Of a stretch of DNA of 33,131 nt, positions 7,568-15,512 are shown piece by piece. How positions within the stretch are numbered: position 1 is the stretch's first letter; each line of letters starts with the position of its first letter. This stretch comes from Oscillospiraceae bacterium (lineage in GTDB: Bacteria > Bacillota > Clostridia > Oscillospirales > Oscillospiraceae), in contig JAETOQ010000044.1 of the NCBI GenBank assembly GCA_021771635.1, positions 1 through 33,131 on the forward strand, in the 5' to 3' direction. The notes below the pieces were generated by a model. That model did no database searches. It worked only from the letters and a program-made list of their open reading frames with translations, and was not told where the DNA came from. Position numbers and translations under genes: made by a program.

Positions 7568-8512
7568 TCACGCAAAGGTCACGACCGTGCCGGTCTTGCC
7601 CTCCAAGGCGTCCAGACAGCGGTCCAGGCTGGTGATGATGGCCTTTTTCCCTGGGTTGTTCCGGACGAATTTCATAGCCGCCTCCACCTTCGGCAGCATG
7701 CTGCCCACGCCGAACTGGCCCTCTTCCGCATACCGGGCGGCAGCCGCCAGATCGAGGCTGCCCAGGTCCTGCTGGTCGGGCTTTCCGAAGTTGATGGCCA
7801 CCTTTTCCACCTCGGTCAGGATCAGCAGCGCGTCGGCATTCACCTGCTCTGCCAGGAGTTCCGCGGCAAAGTCCTTGTCGATGACCGCGGCCACGCCCTC
7901 CAGGGTGCCGTCGGGGTTCTCCACCACCGGCACACCACCGCCGCCGCAGGTGATGACGATAGCGTGGTCCCACAGCAGGCGGACCGCGTCGATCTCCACG
8001 ATCTTTCTCGGCAGAGGCGAGGCCACCACTCTCCTCCAGCCCCGTCCGGCATCCTCCCGCATAACATATCCCTTTTCCTGCTCCAGCCTTTTCGCCTCCT
8101 CAGCGGAATAAAAGGCGCCAATAGGCTTGGTGGGATTCTGAAACGCGGGGTCCTTCCGGTCCACCACCATCTGTGTGGTGAGCGACACCACGGGATAGTT
8201 GCGGTTCCGGATGTTCAGCGCGTATTTCAGCGCCTGCTGGATATGGTAGCCGATATAGCCCTGGCTCATGGCGCCGCAGACATCAAAGGGCATGGGCGGC
8301 ACCACGTCCCGCGCCGTCTCCCCCGCCAGCAGGATGCGGCCCACCTGCGGGCCATTGCCGTGCACAATGGCCATTTCATAGCCCCGGCGGCTGATCTCGG
8401 CGATCTGCTCCGCAGTCTGGCGGACCACCTCCAGCTGGGCTTCGGCGGTAGGCGCGGAGTCCTTGGACTGTAAAGCGTTTCCCCCTAATGCGATCACGAT
8501 TCTCTCCGGCAT
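7568..8512 (-). CDS. arcC: Carbamate kinase
   Basis: 314 residues, the standard length of the amino-acid kinase family member that makes ATP from carbamoyl phosphate and ADP. The N-terminal phosphate loop VIALGGNAL and VHGNGPQVG are present, as are the central CGGGGVPVV and the VIDKDFAAELLAEQVNADALLILT segment characteristic of ArcC/carbamate kinase. Start at 8512 (MPERIVIALGG) has GGAAG 8 bases upstream; the frame is open further upstream but those codons are part of a decayed neighbour. No arginine deiminase or ornithine carbamoyltransferase is nearby. It may instead complete breakdown of carbamoyl compounds released by the neighbouring M20 hydrolases; that link is inference. It has its own extended -10 promoter. 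Confidence 0.93.
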   Translation of the reverse strand: MPERIVIALGGNALQSKDSAPTAEAQLEVVRQTAEQIAEISRRGYEMAIVHGNGPQVGRILLAGETARDVVPPMPFDVCGAMSQGYIGYHIQQALKYALNIRNRNYPVVSLTTQMVVDRKDPAFQNPTKPIGAFYSAEEAKRLEQEKGYVMREDAGRGWRRVVASPLPRKIVEIDAVRLLWDHAIVITCGGGGVPVVENPDGTLEGVAAVIDKDFAAELLAEQVNADALLILTEVEKVAINFGKPDQQDLGSLDLAAAARYAEEGQFGVGSMLPKVEAAMKFVRNNPGKKAIITSLDRCLDALEGKTGTVVTFA

Positions 8513-8564
8513 TTTCAAAACTTCCTTTCCGCAGTTTTCAAACAGTTTGCGCGGAAACCGAAAG

Positions 8565-8573
8565 ATTATACCA
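8565..8573 (-). promoter_or_regulatory. Extended -10 promoter of carbamate kinase
   Basis: On the minus strand TGG-TATAAT (hexamer 8570-8565), giving a start near 8558 and a leader of about 45 bases. It sits inside the degenerate end of the acetyltransferase remnant. Confidence 0.5.
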
Positions 8574-8861
8574 AGTGTCTGCATGCTCGCGGGAAGCAAC
8601 TGTGTGCGCCCTTCTCCACCCAGGCCATGTTATACCAGCGCCCGCATTTATATCCGCACTTATGAAATTCTCCCACAAGACTGTACCCCAAATACGCATG
8701 GAACCGCTCGCTGTTTCTTGCCAAATATTCGTTCTCCGTCTCCGGATAGCCGATGCAGGCGTTCAGGATGTTCGGGGCCTCGAAAACCGCCTCGATCGCA
8801 TGATAGAGCTTCTGCCAAGTCCCATGCCTCTCTTGTCTTTCTCTAGGTATATGCAAGTGAA
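8566..8861 (-). pseudogene. GNAT N-acetyltransferase remnant (phosphinothricin acetyltransferase-like)
   Basis: Only the C-terminal half survives, in two frames. The acetyl-CoA-binding loop region reads CIYLEKDKRGMGLG (about 8855-8817). After a frame change at about 8816 the other frame continues QKLYHAIEAVFEAPNILNACIGYPE to GYKCGRWYNMAWVEK, which matches the family closely. Everything upstream of CIYLEKD, including the N-terminal half and any start codon, is missing; a terminator hairpin lies directly at that boundary. The gene was evidently cut by a rearrangement and then frameshifted. No function remains. Confidence 0.75.
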
Positions 8862-8892
8862 AAAGCTCCCCGCCGATGATCCGGCGGGGAGC
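8860..8892 (-). terminator. Intrinsic terminator downstream of the first M20 gene
   Basis: 11-bp GC-rich perfect stem (8865-8875 and 8882-8892) followed on the minus strand by TTTTT. It lies about 275 bases past the M20 stop codon at 9168. In 8893-9167 I see no gene, only weak hairpins. Confidence 0.8.
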
Positions 8893-9167
8893 GCAGGCGT
8901 GATGGGTTGTTTTGCGAAAAATCTGGCGTCCCTGTGCTGACAGCCTTTCCTGTCCGTCAACTCCATGGACCGACCGTGCCATGTCCGGATGGTCTCCTTT
9001 GGGAAAGCCGCTCAACGGCTCCGCATCCCTGTCTTGCGCCGTTATGCGCCTGTATATGGCAAGGCAAACGCAAGTATCGCCTCACAGCTGGCCATGGGGG
9101 GACAACTGAAAGCTCGGCTGACGGGGCGGCTCTTCTGGCCCCGGTGTCTGATCAGTCCCGCGTCAAA

Positions 9168-10352
9168 TCACTTGTGCTCCAGAAAATCCGCCGCAAACTG
9201 CGCATACAAGGCGGCGCCCCTTTGCAGCACCGGCTCGTGGACTGTGTAGTGGTCGTTGTGGTTCCCCGCCGTCATGCCCAGTTCCTCGTTTCTTGTTCCC
9301 AGGAAGCCAAACACCGCCGGGATCTTATCCGCGAAGAATGCAAAGTCCTCGCTGCCCATCATCCGGGGCAGTTCTTTCAGGGCCTCCTCGCCATAGAGCT
9401 TCACGACCGCGTCGTGGGCGATCTCATTCAGCTCGTCGTCATCATTGTACAGGGAGTTCGCGTAATAATCATACTCCACCGTGGCGGTGGCACCGAACGC
9501 CTTGGCCGTATTTTCAGCGATCCGCCGCAGGCCCTCCTCGATCTTCATCCGGAATTCGCTGTTATAGGTACGAGTGGTGCCGAACAGCTCCGCGTGGTTG
9601 GCGATGATATTGTATCGCTGGCCCGCGTGCATCTCGCCGATGTTCACCACCAGCGGGTTCAGAGGATCATTCGTTCTGGAGATGAAGGACTGGATGTTGT
9701 TCACGATGGCCGCTGCGGCCAGGAGCGCGTCCACGCCCAGGTGGGGCTGGGTGCCATGGGCGGAAACACCGTCCACCTTGATCACAAAGTTATCCACGCT
9801 GGCCATGCGGGGGCCTGCCTGCACATTGATGTAGGGCTCCTCCAAAGTCGCCCACACATGCTGGCCCATGATGGCGTCCACGCCGTCCAGAATACCGGCG
9901 TCCACGTAATACTCCGCGCCGTGGCAGGTCTCCTCCGCGGCCTGGAAGATCAGCTTGACATTGCCGTGCAGCTCCTCCCTCGTCTCCATCAGCATCTTCG
10001 CCGCGCCCAGGAGCATGGAGATGTGGCAGTCGTGTCCGCAGGCGTGCATCACGCCCTTGTTCTGACTGGCAAAGGGCAGGTCCGTCTTTTCCTCCACCGG
10101 CAGGGCGTCGATGTCCGCCCGGAGAGCCACTGTCCGGCAGCCCTTGGCGGCCTTGCCGCCCCGCAGCATCGCGCACAGTCCGGTGTGCCCCGGGAATCTC
10201 TGGATCTCAGTGTAACCCATCTTCCGGAGCTCCGCCTCAATATGCTCTGTGGTCTGGACCTCCTCCAGGCTCAGCTCCGGGTTCCGGTGGCACCAGCGGC
10301 GCTGTTCCACGATATAGTCCAGTGTTTTTTCAGCCATTTGTCCGTAGTTCAT
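9168..10352 (-). CDS. M20-family amidohydrolase/peptidase, copy 1
   Basis: 394 residues, usual length for the M20D aminoacylase-like group, which hydrolyse N-acyl amino acids or small peptide-like amides with two metal ions. Metal-ligand motifs are in order: LRADIDALPVEE, HACGHDCH, the AAEET pair of glutamates, GQHVWA, and near the C-terminus GSEDFAFF. The dimerisation (lid) domain lies between about 185 and 300 (VDGVSAHGTQPHLGVDAL). Start at 10352 has AAGAGG 7 bases upstream. No signal peptide, so cytoplasmic. It is separated from the transporter upstream by a strong terminator and by 170 bases in which I see no clear promoter. Substrate is unknown. Confidence 0.9.
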   Translation of the reverse strand: MNYGQMAEKTLDYIVEQRRWCHRNPELSLEEVQTTEHIEAELRKMGYTEIQRFPGHTGLCAMLRGGKAAKGCRTVALRADIDALPVEEKTDLPFASQNKGVMHACGHDCHISMLLGAAKMLMETREELHGNVKLIFQAAEETCHGAEYYVDAGILDGVDAIMGQHVWATLEEPYINVQAGPRMASVDNFVIKVDGVSAHGTQPHLGVDALLAAAAIVNNIQSFISRTNDPLNPLVVNIGEMHAGQRYNIIANHAELFGTTRTYNSEFRMKIEEGLRRIAENTAKAFGATATVEYDYYANSLYNDDDELNEIAHDAVVKLYGEEALKELPRMMGSEDFAFFADKIPAVFGFLGTRNEELGMTAGNHNDHYTVHEPVLQRGAALYAQFAADFLEHK

Positions 10353-10523
10353 AATAAAACCTCTTTCCTGATATCCGAAACGATGTTTTGTTCTTCAGCG
10401 AGCAGAGAGCATCACGGCCCACCGGACTGTCCAGGGTGCTGCCCTTTGTTCGCAGAGGGGATGCATCGAAGGGTACTCGATCCACAGTGGTGACACGCCG
10501 CTGGCCGGCACGGCATTGATTTT

Positions 10524-10556
10524 GCAAAAGCGGAACACAGTGTGTTCCGCTTTTGC
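10524..10556. terminator. Intrinsic terminator after the transporter gene
   Basis: Perfect 15-bp inverted repeat (10524-10538 and 10542-10556, 3-base loop), 20 bases past the transporter stop on the minus strand. The T-run lies within the stem and just after it. The repeat is symmetrical and could act in both directions. Confidence 0.8.
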
Positions 10557-10576
10557 CGTTGAAAAGACTTATGCAA

Positions 10577-11788
10577 TTAGAACATTCCCTGGAAGATGCC
10601 CGCGATGATAACAGAGGTGATGGTCACGGTGGTAAAGCCGCCGACGATCATGGGCGGGAACATCTTGCTCATCAGATATTCTTTCTCTTCCGGTGTCTCC
10701 GCCAGGGCGGTGCAGGTGTTCTCGGTGATGATGGCATTGGGGGGGAAGCCATACAGCGCCGTCAGTGCGGTGGCGAAGGACAGAAGGAAGGGCATTTTCA
10801 GGATCTTGGAGATGATGAAGCACAGCAGCGCCATGCCGGCAACGCCGATGATGATCAGGGCGATCATGGGGCCGATGATACTGCCCAGCATCTGGGGGGT
10901 GCAGTCTTTCAGGCCATCGAACACATACATCATCAGAGCGAACATGATGATGCCGTAGGAGTTGCTCTTGTTCAGGACGTTCTCATCCAGGAAGCCGATG
11001 CTGGTGAAAATGATACCGAGGATCAACGCGTACACGGCGCCGCTGATATTGCCCAGGCCGGGAATGGGGATCTTGGCGCACTGGGTGGCTAGGTAGGCCA
11101 CCAGGCCCAGCTTGCCCAGCATCATCACGACGGAGTTCCACTTGGCAGGCATGGGAGGCAGCAGCTTTCTCGCCGCACCTCCGGTCTCCAGCTTGCCGTT
11201 GACCGCGTCCACCTTGTTGGAGGTGCCCGCCACGGCCACATCGCCGGCGCGGTAGGCTTTCAGCATCTTCTTACCCTCCAGCTGGAGGCAAACAGCCGTC
11301 AGGGGATAGCCTGCAAAGCCCTGGACGCAGTACATGGCGATGGCAAACACAGCCGCCTCCGCCAGGCCGGCCTTATTGGCCGCGTCCATCATGGTGGTGG
11401 CGGCCACGATGCCGCCGGTCAGCGGGGGCAGGCCGGCGATGACATAGCTGCGGTCCATGATCATGGGGCAGATGATCAGCGCAAAGGCGCACATGCCCGC
11501 AAGGCCCGCAAGGCATACCACGATGGTCTTCCACTGCTCCACCAGCTGCTTGATGCTGATGACCGTACCCATGTGGGTGATGAGCAGATAGATACCGATG
11601 GTGCTGCCGAAGGGGATCAGCATCGAGTCGCTGATAAAGCTATTGGGCAGGACTGTCCAATAACCCACCAGAATGACCGCGGCGCTGACAAACACGGAGG
11701 GGATCCACGCCTTGGTCACGGTGGAAACCACTTCGCCAATGACATACACCACGGCGCACAGCACGAATGCAAGTGCAAAGTTATACAT
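10577..11788 (-). CDS. Multi-spanning membrane transporter, family not recognised
   Basis: 403 residues and very hydrophobic, with about ten to twelve likely membrane segments (for example ALAFVLCAVVYVIGEVV, TIVVCLAGLAGMCAFALII, IIGPMIALIIIGVAGMALLCFII). Gly/Pro-rich stretches such as GLPPLTGGIVAATTMMDAANKAGLAEAA and TALTALYGFPPNAIITENT look like discontinuous helices of a secondary transporter. I do not recognise the family with confidence; the general look resembles sodium-coupled organic-anion carriers such as GltS-type proteins. It lacks the AbgT length and motifs. The start at 11788 (MYNFALAF) has GGAG 9 bases upstream; ten earlier in-frame codons are less well placed. Its position between M20 hydrolases suggests it imports their acylated amino acid or peptide substrate. 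Confidence 0.75.
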   Translation of the reverse strand: MYNFALAFVLCAVVYVIGEVVSTVTKAWIPSVFVSAAVILVGYWTVLPNSFISDSMLIPFGSTIGIYLLITHMGTVISIKQLVEQWKTIVVCLAGLAGMCAFALIICPMIMDRSYVIAGLPPLTGGIVAATTMMDAANKAGLAEAAVFAIAMYCVQGFAGYPLTAVCLQLEGKKMLKAYRAGDVAVAGTSNKVDAVNGKLETGGAARKLLPPMPAKWNSVVMMLGKLGLVAYLATQCAKIPIPGLGNISGAVYALILGIIFTSIGFLDENVLNKSNSYGIIMFALMMYVFDGLKDCTPQMLGSIIGPMIALIIIGVAGMALLCFIISKILKMPFLLSFATALTALYGFPPNAIITENTCTALAETPEEKEYLMSKMFPPMIVGGFTTVTITSVIIAGIFQGMF

Positions 11789-11896
11789 ATTCCATATCTC
11801 CTCTCTTTTATTTAGCACATATCCGGTGGCGAGGTATCCTTTCAGGCCCCCAAGCTCTTTGAAAATATCTCTCCGCCCAACATGAAACTAATCGGT

Positions 11897-13063
11897 TTAC
11901 TGCGCGTTGAAGTCCATTGCCACCTGCGCATACAGCATGGCGCCCTTCACGAGCTGCGCCTCATCCACGCAGAAGTTGCCGGAATGGTTGGGCCAAATGG
12001 CACCGCAGGCCTCGCTGCCGGTGCCCAGCATGGCAACAGCGCCGGGCACCTTCTGCATAAAGTAGGAGAAGTCCTCGCCGCCGGTGGTGGCAGGCAGGTC
12101 TGCCAGACAGTCCTCGCCCAAAATGGTCTTGGCGGACTTCTGGGCCACGGCGACCACCTCCGGGTCGTTGACCGTGGGAGGAACAATGCGGAGATATTCC
12201 AGCTCCGCCTCGGCGCGGTAGGTCTCAGCGGTGGACTTGACGATCCGCTCCATACGGTCCTTGAAGGTGCTCCACACCTCATTGCTGAAGCAGCGGGTGG
12301 TGCCGGTCATATAGCTGTTCTCCGCCACCACGTTCCAGCGGGTGCCTGCCTGGATGGAGCCCACAGTGACCACGGCCGGGTCCGCGGGGGAGATCTCCCG
12401 GCTGACGATGGCCTGCAGGTTATTGATCATGGCAGCCGTAACAACGACGGCGTCCACCCCCTGCTCCGGCTGGGCGCCGTGGCAGCCCTTGCCCTTGATG
12501 GTGATATGGAATTCGTCCGCGGAGGCCATCCGGGGGCCAGCCTCCAGAGAGACCATGCCGGACTTCACGTCCGTCCAAACGTGAATGGCGAAGCAGGCGT
12601 CCACGCCCTCCAGAGCGCCCTGCTCGATCATGGACTTGGCGCCCATGGCCACTTCTTCCGCCGGCTGGAAAGCCAGCTTCACAGTGCCGCACAGCTCATC
12701 TTTCATATCGTCGAGGATGCGGACGGCGGTCAGCAGCATCGCTATGTGGCAGTCGTGGCCGCAGGCGTGCATAATGCCCTCATTCTTGCTGGCATAGGGA
12801 GCGCCGGTGGTCTCCTGGACCGTCAGGGCGTCCATGTCGGCCCGGAGCAGGATGGTCTTGCCGGGCTTCGCTCCCTGAATCGTCACCAGAATACCGGTCT
12901 CTAAGCCACAGGGCCTCCAAGAGACGCCGATCTTGTCCAGTTCCTCCTTGATGGCCTTGCTGGTGTTGTATTCCTTGGTGCTGACCTCCGGATACTGGTG
13001 GAAAAAGCGCCGCTTTTCGATCAGATAATCCTTATATTTAGATGCAATCTCCTGCACATTCAT
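11897..13063 (-). CDS. M20-family amidohydrolase/peptidase, copy 2
   Basis: 388 residues with the complete M20D motif set: LRADMDALTVQE, HACGHDCHIAM, QPAEEVAMGAKS, AIHVWTDV and GGEDFSYFMQKVPG. The lid domain spans roughly 180-295 (IKGKGCHGAQPEQGVDAVV). Start at 13063 has AGGAG 11 bases upstream. It is clearly related to copies 1 and 3 but far from identical, so these are old paralogues, presumably with different substrates. It lies between the transporter (108 bases downstream) and copy 3 (75 bases upstream) in a likely operon. Confidence 0.9.
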   Translation of the reverse strand: MNVQEIASKYKDYLIEKRRFFHQYPEVSTKEYNTSKAIKEELDKIGVSWRPCGLETGILVTIQGAKPGKTILLRADMDALTVQETTGAPYASKNEGIMHACGHDCHIAMLLTAVRILDDMKDELCGTVKLAFQPAEEVAMGAKSMIEQGALEGVDACFAIHVWTDVKSGMVSLEAGPRMASADEFHITIKGKGCHGAQPEQGVDAVVVTAAMINNLQAIVSREISPADPAVVTVGSIQAGTRWNVVAENSYMTGTTRCFSNEVWSTFKDRMERIVKSTAETYRAEAELEYLRIVPPTVNDPEVVAVAQKSAKTILGEDCLADLPATTGGEDFSYFMQKVPGAVAMLGTGSEACGAIWPNHSGNFCVDEAQLVKGAMLYAQVAMDFNAQ

Positions 13064-13087
13064 AATAATTCGTTCTCCTTTTCTGTA

Positions 13088-13111
13088 TTCTTTAGATTCT
13101 TTAGTTCTTTA
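13088..13111. repeat. Three short TTCTTTA repeats
   Basis: TTCTTTA occurs at 13088, 13097 and 13105 just upstream of the copy 2 start codon. This may be an operator or simply a low-complexity leader. Confidence 0.3.
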
Positions 13112-13138
13112 AATGAAATGCACTCATAAAAAAGAATC

Positions 13139-14326
13139 TCACTCATTCAAAAATTTCAATGCGATGGCCGCCAGAGCACTCATGCCCACCGGCATGACCT
13201 CCTCCTTCACCGCGCACCTGGGATTGTGCAGAGGCGCCAGTTCTCCATCGTGTCCCGCATAGAGCATCAGATAGGCACTGGGAATTCCACCCAGCTTTCC
13301 GTAGAAGCTGAAATCCTCACTGAAAGTCATCGGGTCGGGCATCAGGACCACCGCCTCCTCGCCCAGTTCCTCCCGGACCGCATCGGCAGCAAGGTCGATC
13401 AGGTCCTTGTCGTTGAATGCGCTGGGATAACCATCGGCGTAGTCGATATGTACCGTATTGCCGGAGGCGGCCTCTATACCCTTTGCAATAGCCGTGACCT
13501 GCTCCTTGATTACCTCTCTCACGTTGTCGGAATAGGCCCTGGTCACGCCGCCAAACTTGACCTCCGCCGGGATCACATTGGGTGCGTCGCCGCCATGAAT
13601 GCTTCCCAGAGAGAACACTGCCATCTCCATCGGATCCACACGGCGGGCAACGATCTGCTGCATCATCACGATCATCTGCGCACTGGCCAGCACAGGGTCC
13701 GTTGTGTTCTGCGGCTGGGAACCATGCCCGCCGCTGCCGGAGACGGTGAAGTCGAACAGGTCCACGGAGGTCGTCATAGGACCGGCGTGGAACCCGATCT
13801 GGCCTGCCCGCTGAGCGTCCGGCAGCACATGCAGGCCATAGATGGCGTCCACATGGGGGTTCTCCAGCACGCCCTTTTCCACAAGCTCCTTGGCGCCGCC
13901 CGGCAGCGTATCCTCGCTGTGCTGGAAGATCAGCTTCACGCAGCCAGCGAAGCTATCCCGCATCCCGCAGAGGATCTTAGCCACCCCCAGCATCATGGAC
14001 GCGTGCATATCATGGCCGCAGGCATGCATAAAGCCCGGATTTTCACTGGCATAGGGCAGTCCGGTCTCCTCCTGCACCGGCAGCGCGTCGATATCGCAGC
14101 GCAGTGCTACGCAGCGCCCCGGACCTTTCGTACCGCAGATCAATGCTACAACAGCCGTGGGCACCGGGCGTTCAATCTTGTCGACTCCGTATTCCTCCAG
14201 CTTTTGCCGTATCAGGCCGGACGTTCTCACCTCTTTCCTGCCGATTTCGGGATGACGATGGATATCCCTGCGGATCTCCACCACTTCCGGAAAGATCTTC
14301 TCTGCTCTCTCTCTTATTCCGCTCAC
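13139..14326 (-). CDS. M20-family amidohydrolase/peptidase, copy 3
   Basis: 395 residues from a GTG start at 14326, which has AGAGG 8 bases upstream; an in-frame GTG at 14344 lies before that site. Motifs: LRCDIDALPVQEE, HACGHDMHASM, QHSEDTLPGGAKE (Ser-Glu instead of the usual Glu-Glu), GLHVLPD and TFSEDFSFYG. The replacement of the first residue of the Glu pair, normally the general-base glutamate, is unusual and may mean altered or lost hydrolytic activity. It is the first gene behind the promoter at 14441-14469 and probably leads the copy 3, copy 2, transporter operon. Confidence 0.88.
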   Translation of the reverse strand: MSGIRERAEKIFPEVVEIRRDIHRHPEIGRKEVRTSGLIRQKLEEYGVDKIERPVPTAVVALICGTKGPGRCVALRCDIDALPVQEETGLPYASENPGFMHACGHDMHASMMLGVAKILCGMRDSFAGCVKLIFQHSEDTLPGGAKELVEKGVLENPHVDAIYGLHVLPDAQRAGQIGFHAGPMTTSVDLFDFTVSGSGGHGSQPQNTTDPVLASAQMIVMMQQIVARRVDPMEMAVFSLGSIHGGDAPNVIPAEVKFGGVTRAYSDNVREVIKEQVTAIAKGIEAASGNTVHIDYADGYPSAFNDKDLIDLAADAVREELGEEAVVLMPDPMTFSEDFSFYGKLGGIPSAYLMLYAGHDGELAPLHNPRCAVKEEVMPVGMSALAAIALKFLNE

Positions 14327-14383
14327 CAAAAGCACCTCTTTCACGCCTGCTTTTTACGGCAGTGTCCAGTATTCAGGGGGCTG

Positions 14384-14400
14384 TATTTGCAAAGCAAATA
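14384..14400. promoter_or_regulatory. Palindrome in the M20 operon leader
   Basis: TATTTGC-AAA-GCAAATA, perfect 7-bp arms, about 40-50 bases downstream of the predicted transcript start. Candidate repressor operator or leader hairpin. Confidence 0.4.
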
Positions 14401-14401
14401 T

Positions 14402-14425
14402 AGAAAAAGGAGGCCTCCTTTTTCT
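14402..14425. promoter_or_regulatory. 24-bp perfect palindrome in the M20 operon leader
   Basis: Two 12-base arms without spacer (14402-14413 and 14414-14425), centred on GGCC. It lies about 10-30 bases after the predicted transcript start, typical for an operator. As RNA it folds into a hairpin rich in A/U at its base, so attenuation is an alternative. Confidence 0.5.
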
Positions 14426-14440
14426 GGAATTTCGGTCTTT

Positions 14441-14469
14441 ATAATACCCGAAATATGAACCCATGTCAA
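14441..14469 (-). promoter_or_regulatory. Sigma-70 promoter of the M20 operon
   Basis: On the minus strand TTGACA (14469-14464), 17-base spacer, TATTAT (14446-14441). Transcript start is expected near 14434, about 108 bases before the copy 3 start codon. Confidence 0.8.
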
Positions 14470-14619
14470 GTTTTTATGATAATGGAGCCGAATTTGGTGC
14501 CGCTTTCGAAAAGTCATGAATGAGTCCCCGGTTGATGTGAGCTTGGTCGGCAAACCTTTCCTCATTTCAACTCGAGGACTTTTTCTCGCTTACTTTTTTC
14601 AGCGCTATAAGCTCTTTTA

Positions 14620-14640
14620 GCCCCCGGCAGAGCCGGGGGC
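14620..14640. repeat. GC-rich hairpin next to the IS110 remnant
   Basis: GCCCCCGGC-AGA-GCCGGGGGC, perfect 9-bp arms. It lies just beyond the break in the IS110 coding sequence. Hairpins like this occur at ends of IS200/IS605 elements and as terminators; I cannot tell which. The rest of 14470-14655 shows no gene. Confidence 0.4.
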
Positions 14641-14655
14641 CTTTGGTGCTGTCAA

Positions 14656-14766
14656 AGAGCGAATCTCGATTTCTGGATCGGTGCCCAACCCTCCTTTGGC
14701 AAGGCAGGCAGCAATAACATTGCGGTGAACATCCAGCCCCATCGCGCAGGTCAATATGTTTTGCAT
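14656..14766 (-). mobile_element. IS110-family transposase, N-terminal remnant
   Basis: From ATG 14766 (GGGGAGGG 5 bases upstream) the frame reads MQNILTCAMGLDVHRNVIAACLAKGGLG and then TDPEIEIRS, the start of an IS110-type DEDD transposase (the GLDVHRxVIAACL segment carries the first catalytic Asp). After about 37 codons, near 14656, similarity stops abruptly and unrelated sequence begins. The rest of the transposase is absent from the window, so the element is dead. Confidence 0.7.
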
Positions 14767-15060
14767 CAAATCCCTCCCCGAAATATGCAGGCTGGGAATT
14801 GCCCGGGTGGTTATCCGAACTTTGCTGCTCGTGCCCTTCACTTGCATAATGCAACATACTGCCGTTCTCTTGGGCAATTCATCCACGTCGAACAAACGGG
14901 GTGAAAGTCCATATTCGCCGGGCGGTCACTCATCCCACCCGTAATCAACCGGAAGTAAACGAGGCTAAAACAGGCAGCAGTTCCCGCACTATCGGCCTGT
15001 CTTCTCTGGCTCTTCCTTACAATTATACAACGGGAAAATTTCTGTTCGGCGGTGATAAGC
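14767..15060 (-). ncRNA. Upstream non-coding region of the IS110 remnant, possible bridge-RNA locus
   Basis: IS110-family elements encode a bridge RNA of roughly 180 bases in the non-coding end upstream of the transposase gene. This segment lies in that position relative to the remnant at 14766 and has no convincing coding frame. I could not draw the two-loop bridge RNA fold by eye, and the right boundary is a guess. On the plus strand it contains GGGGTGAAAGTCC, which resembles a motif of group II intron domain I, so a decayed intron is the alternative. Confidence 0.25.
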
Positions 15061-15470
15061 CTTTAAGAACCTGTATTCATAACCGGGGAATGCCGGATGG
15101 ACAAGGATTTTTCTCGTCAGACAAGGAGATTTTCCGCAGCCATACTGACGTATGGCAAGGGAAAGCGACGCCGTATGGCGGGAAAAAGGCCCCTCAGGCG
15201 GCATTCAACGGTTGTGAATCCATGATGTTAAAATACTATTCAAGGGCCGAGAAACTTCTGCTGAGGCAATCGCCGCCGTGGAACGAGCCTGCTCCGCATA
15301 ACCTCTTGAGTCGTAGAAAAGTTGTGGTGGGCAAAGTCTTGGAACCCTTGTGCCACAATGGATAGCAGGTTTTAAAGCCCCCTCAAAAGTTGGCAAGCCA
15401 GTTGAAGAATACTCTATTTTTGATAACAAGGCCTTTTTCCAAAAAATCCCTGTAAAAAGTTCATAAAACA
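15061..15470. other. Region without a recognisable gene
   Basis: The open frames here show no family likeness and have atypical composition. A small perfect hairpin (GCCATAC-TGAC-GTATGGC) lies at 15139-15156. Probably debris of mobile elements. Confidence 0.4.
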
Positions 15471-15471
15471 A

Positions 15472-15512
15472 GAGGAAAACCGCCTAAATTCGAAGATTTA
15501 AGTGGTTTTTCT
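15472..15512. terminator. Intrinsic terminator beside the tRNA-like remnant
   Basis: 14-base arms (15476-15489 and 15496-15509) pairing with one mismatch and one G-U, six-base loop, A/T-rich flanks on both sides. On the minus strand it follows directly after the tRNA-like segment, as a terminator after a tRNA gene would. Confidence 0.65.

Noticed and set aside
8907-10493. 528-codon plus-strand frame opposite M20 copy 1
   Set aside because: Composition typical of antisense of a GC-rich gene; the minus frame has the M20 metal motifs.
14567-14857. 96-codon minus frame over the IS110 remnant
   Set aside because: The neighbouring frame carries the IS110 likeness; this one has none.
14881-14960. 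Group II intron
   Set aside because: Only a short domain I-like motif; no domain V hairpin or maturase frame found, and the adjacent IS110 remnant gives a simpler explanation. Kept only as an alternative.
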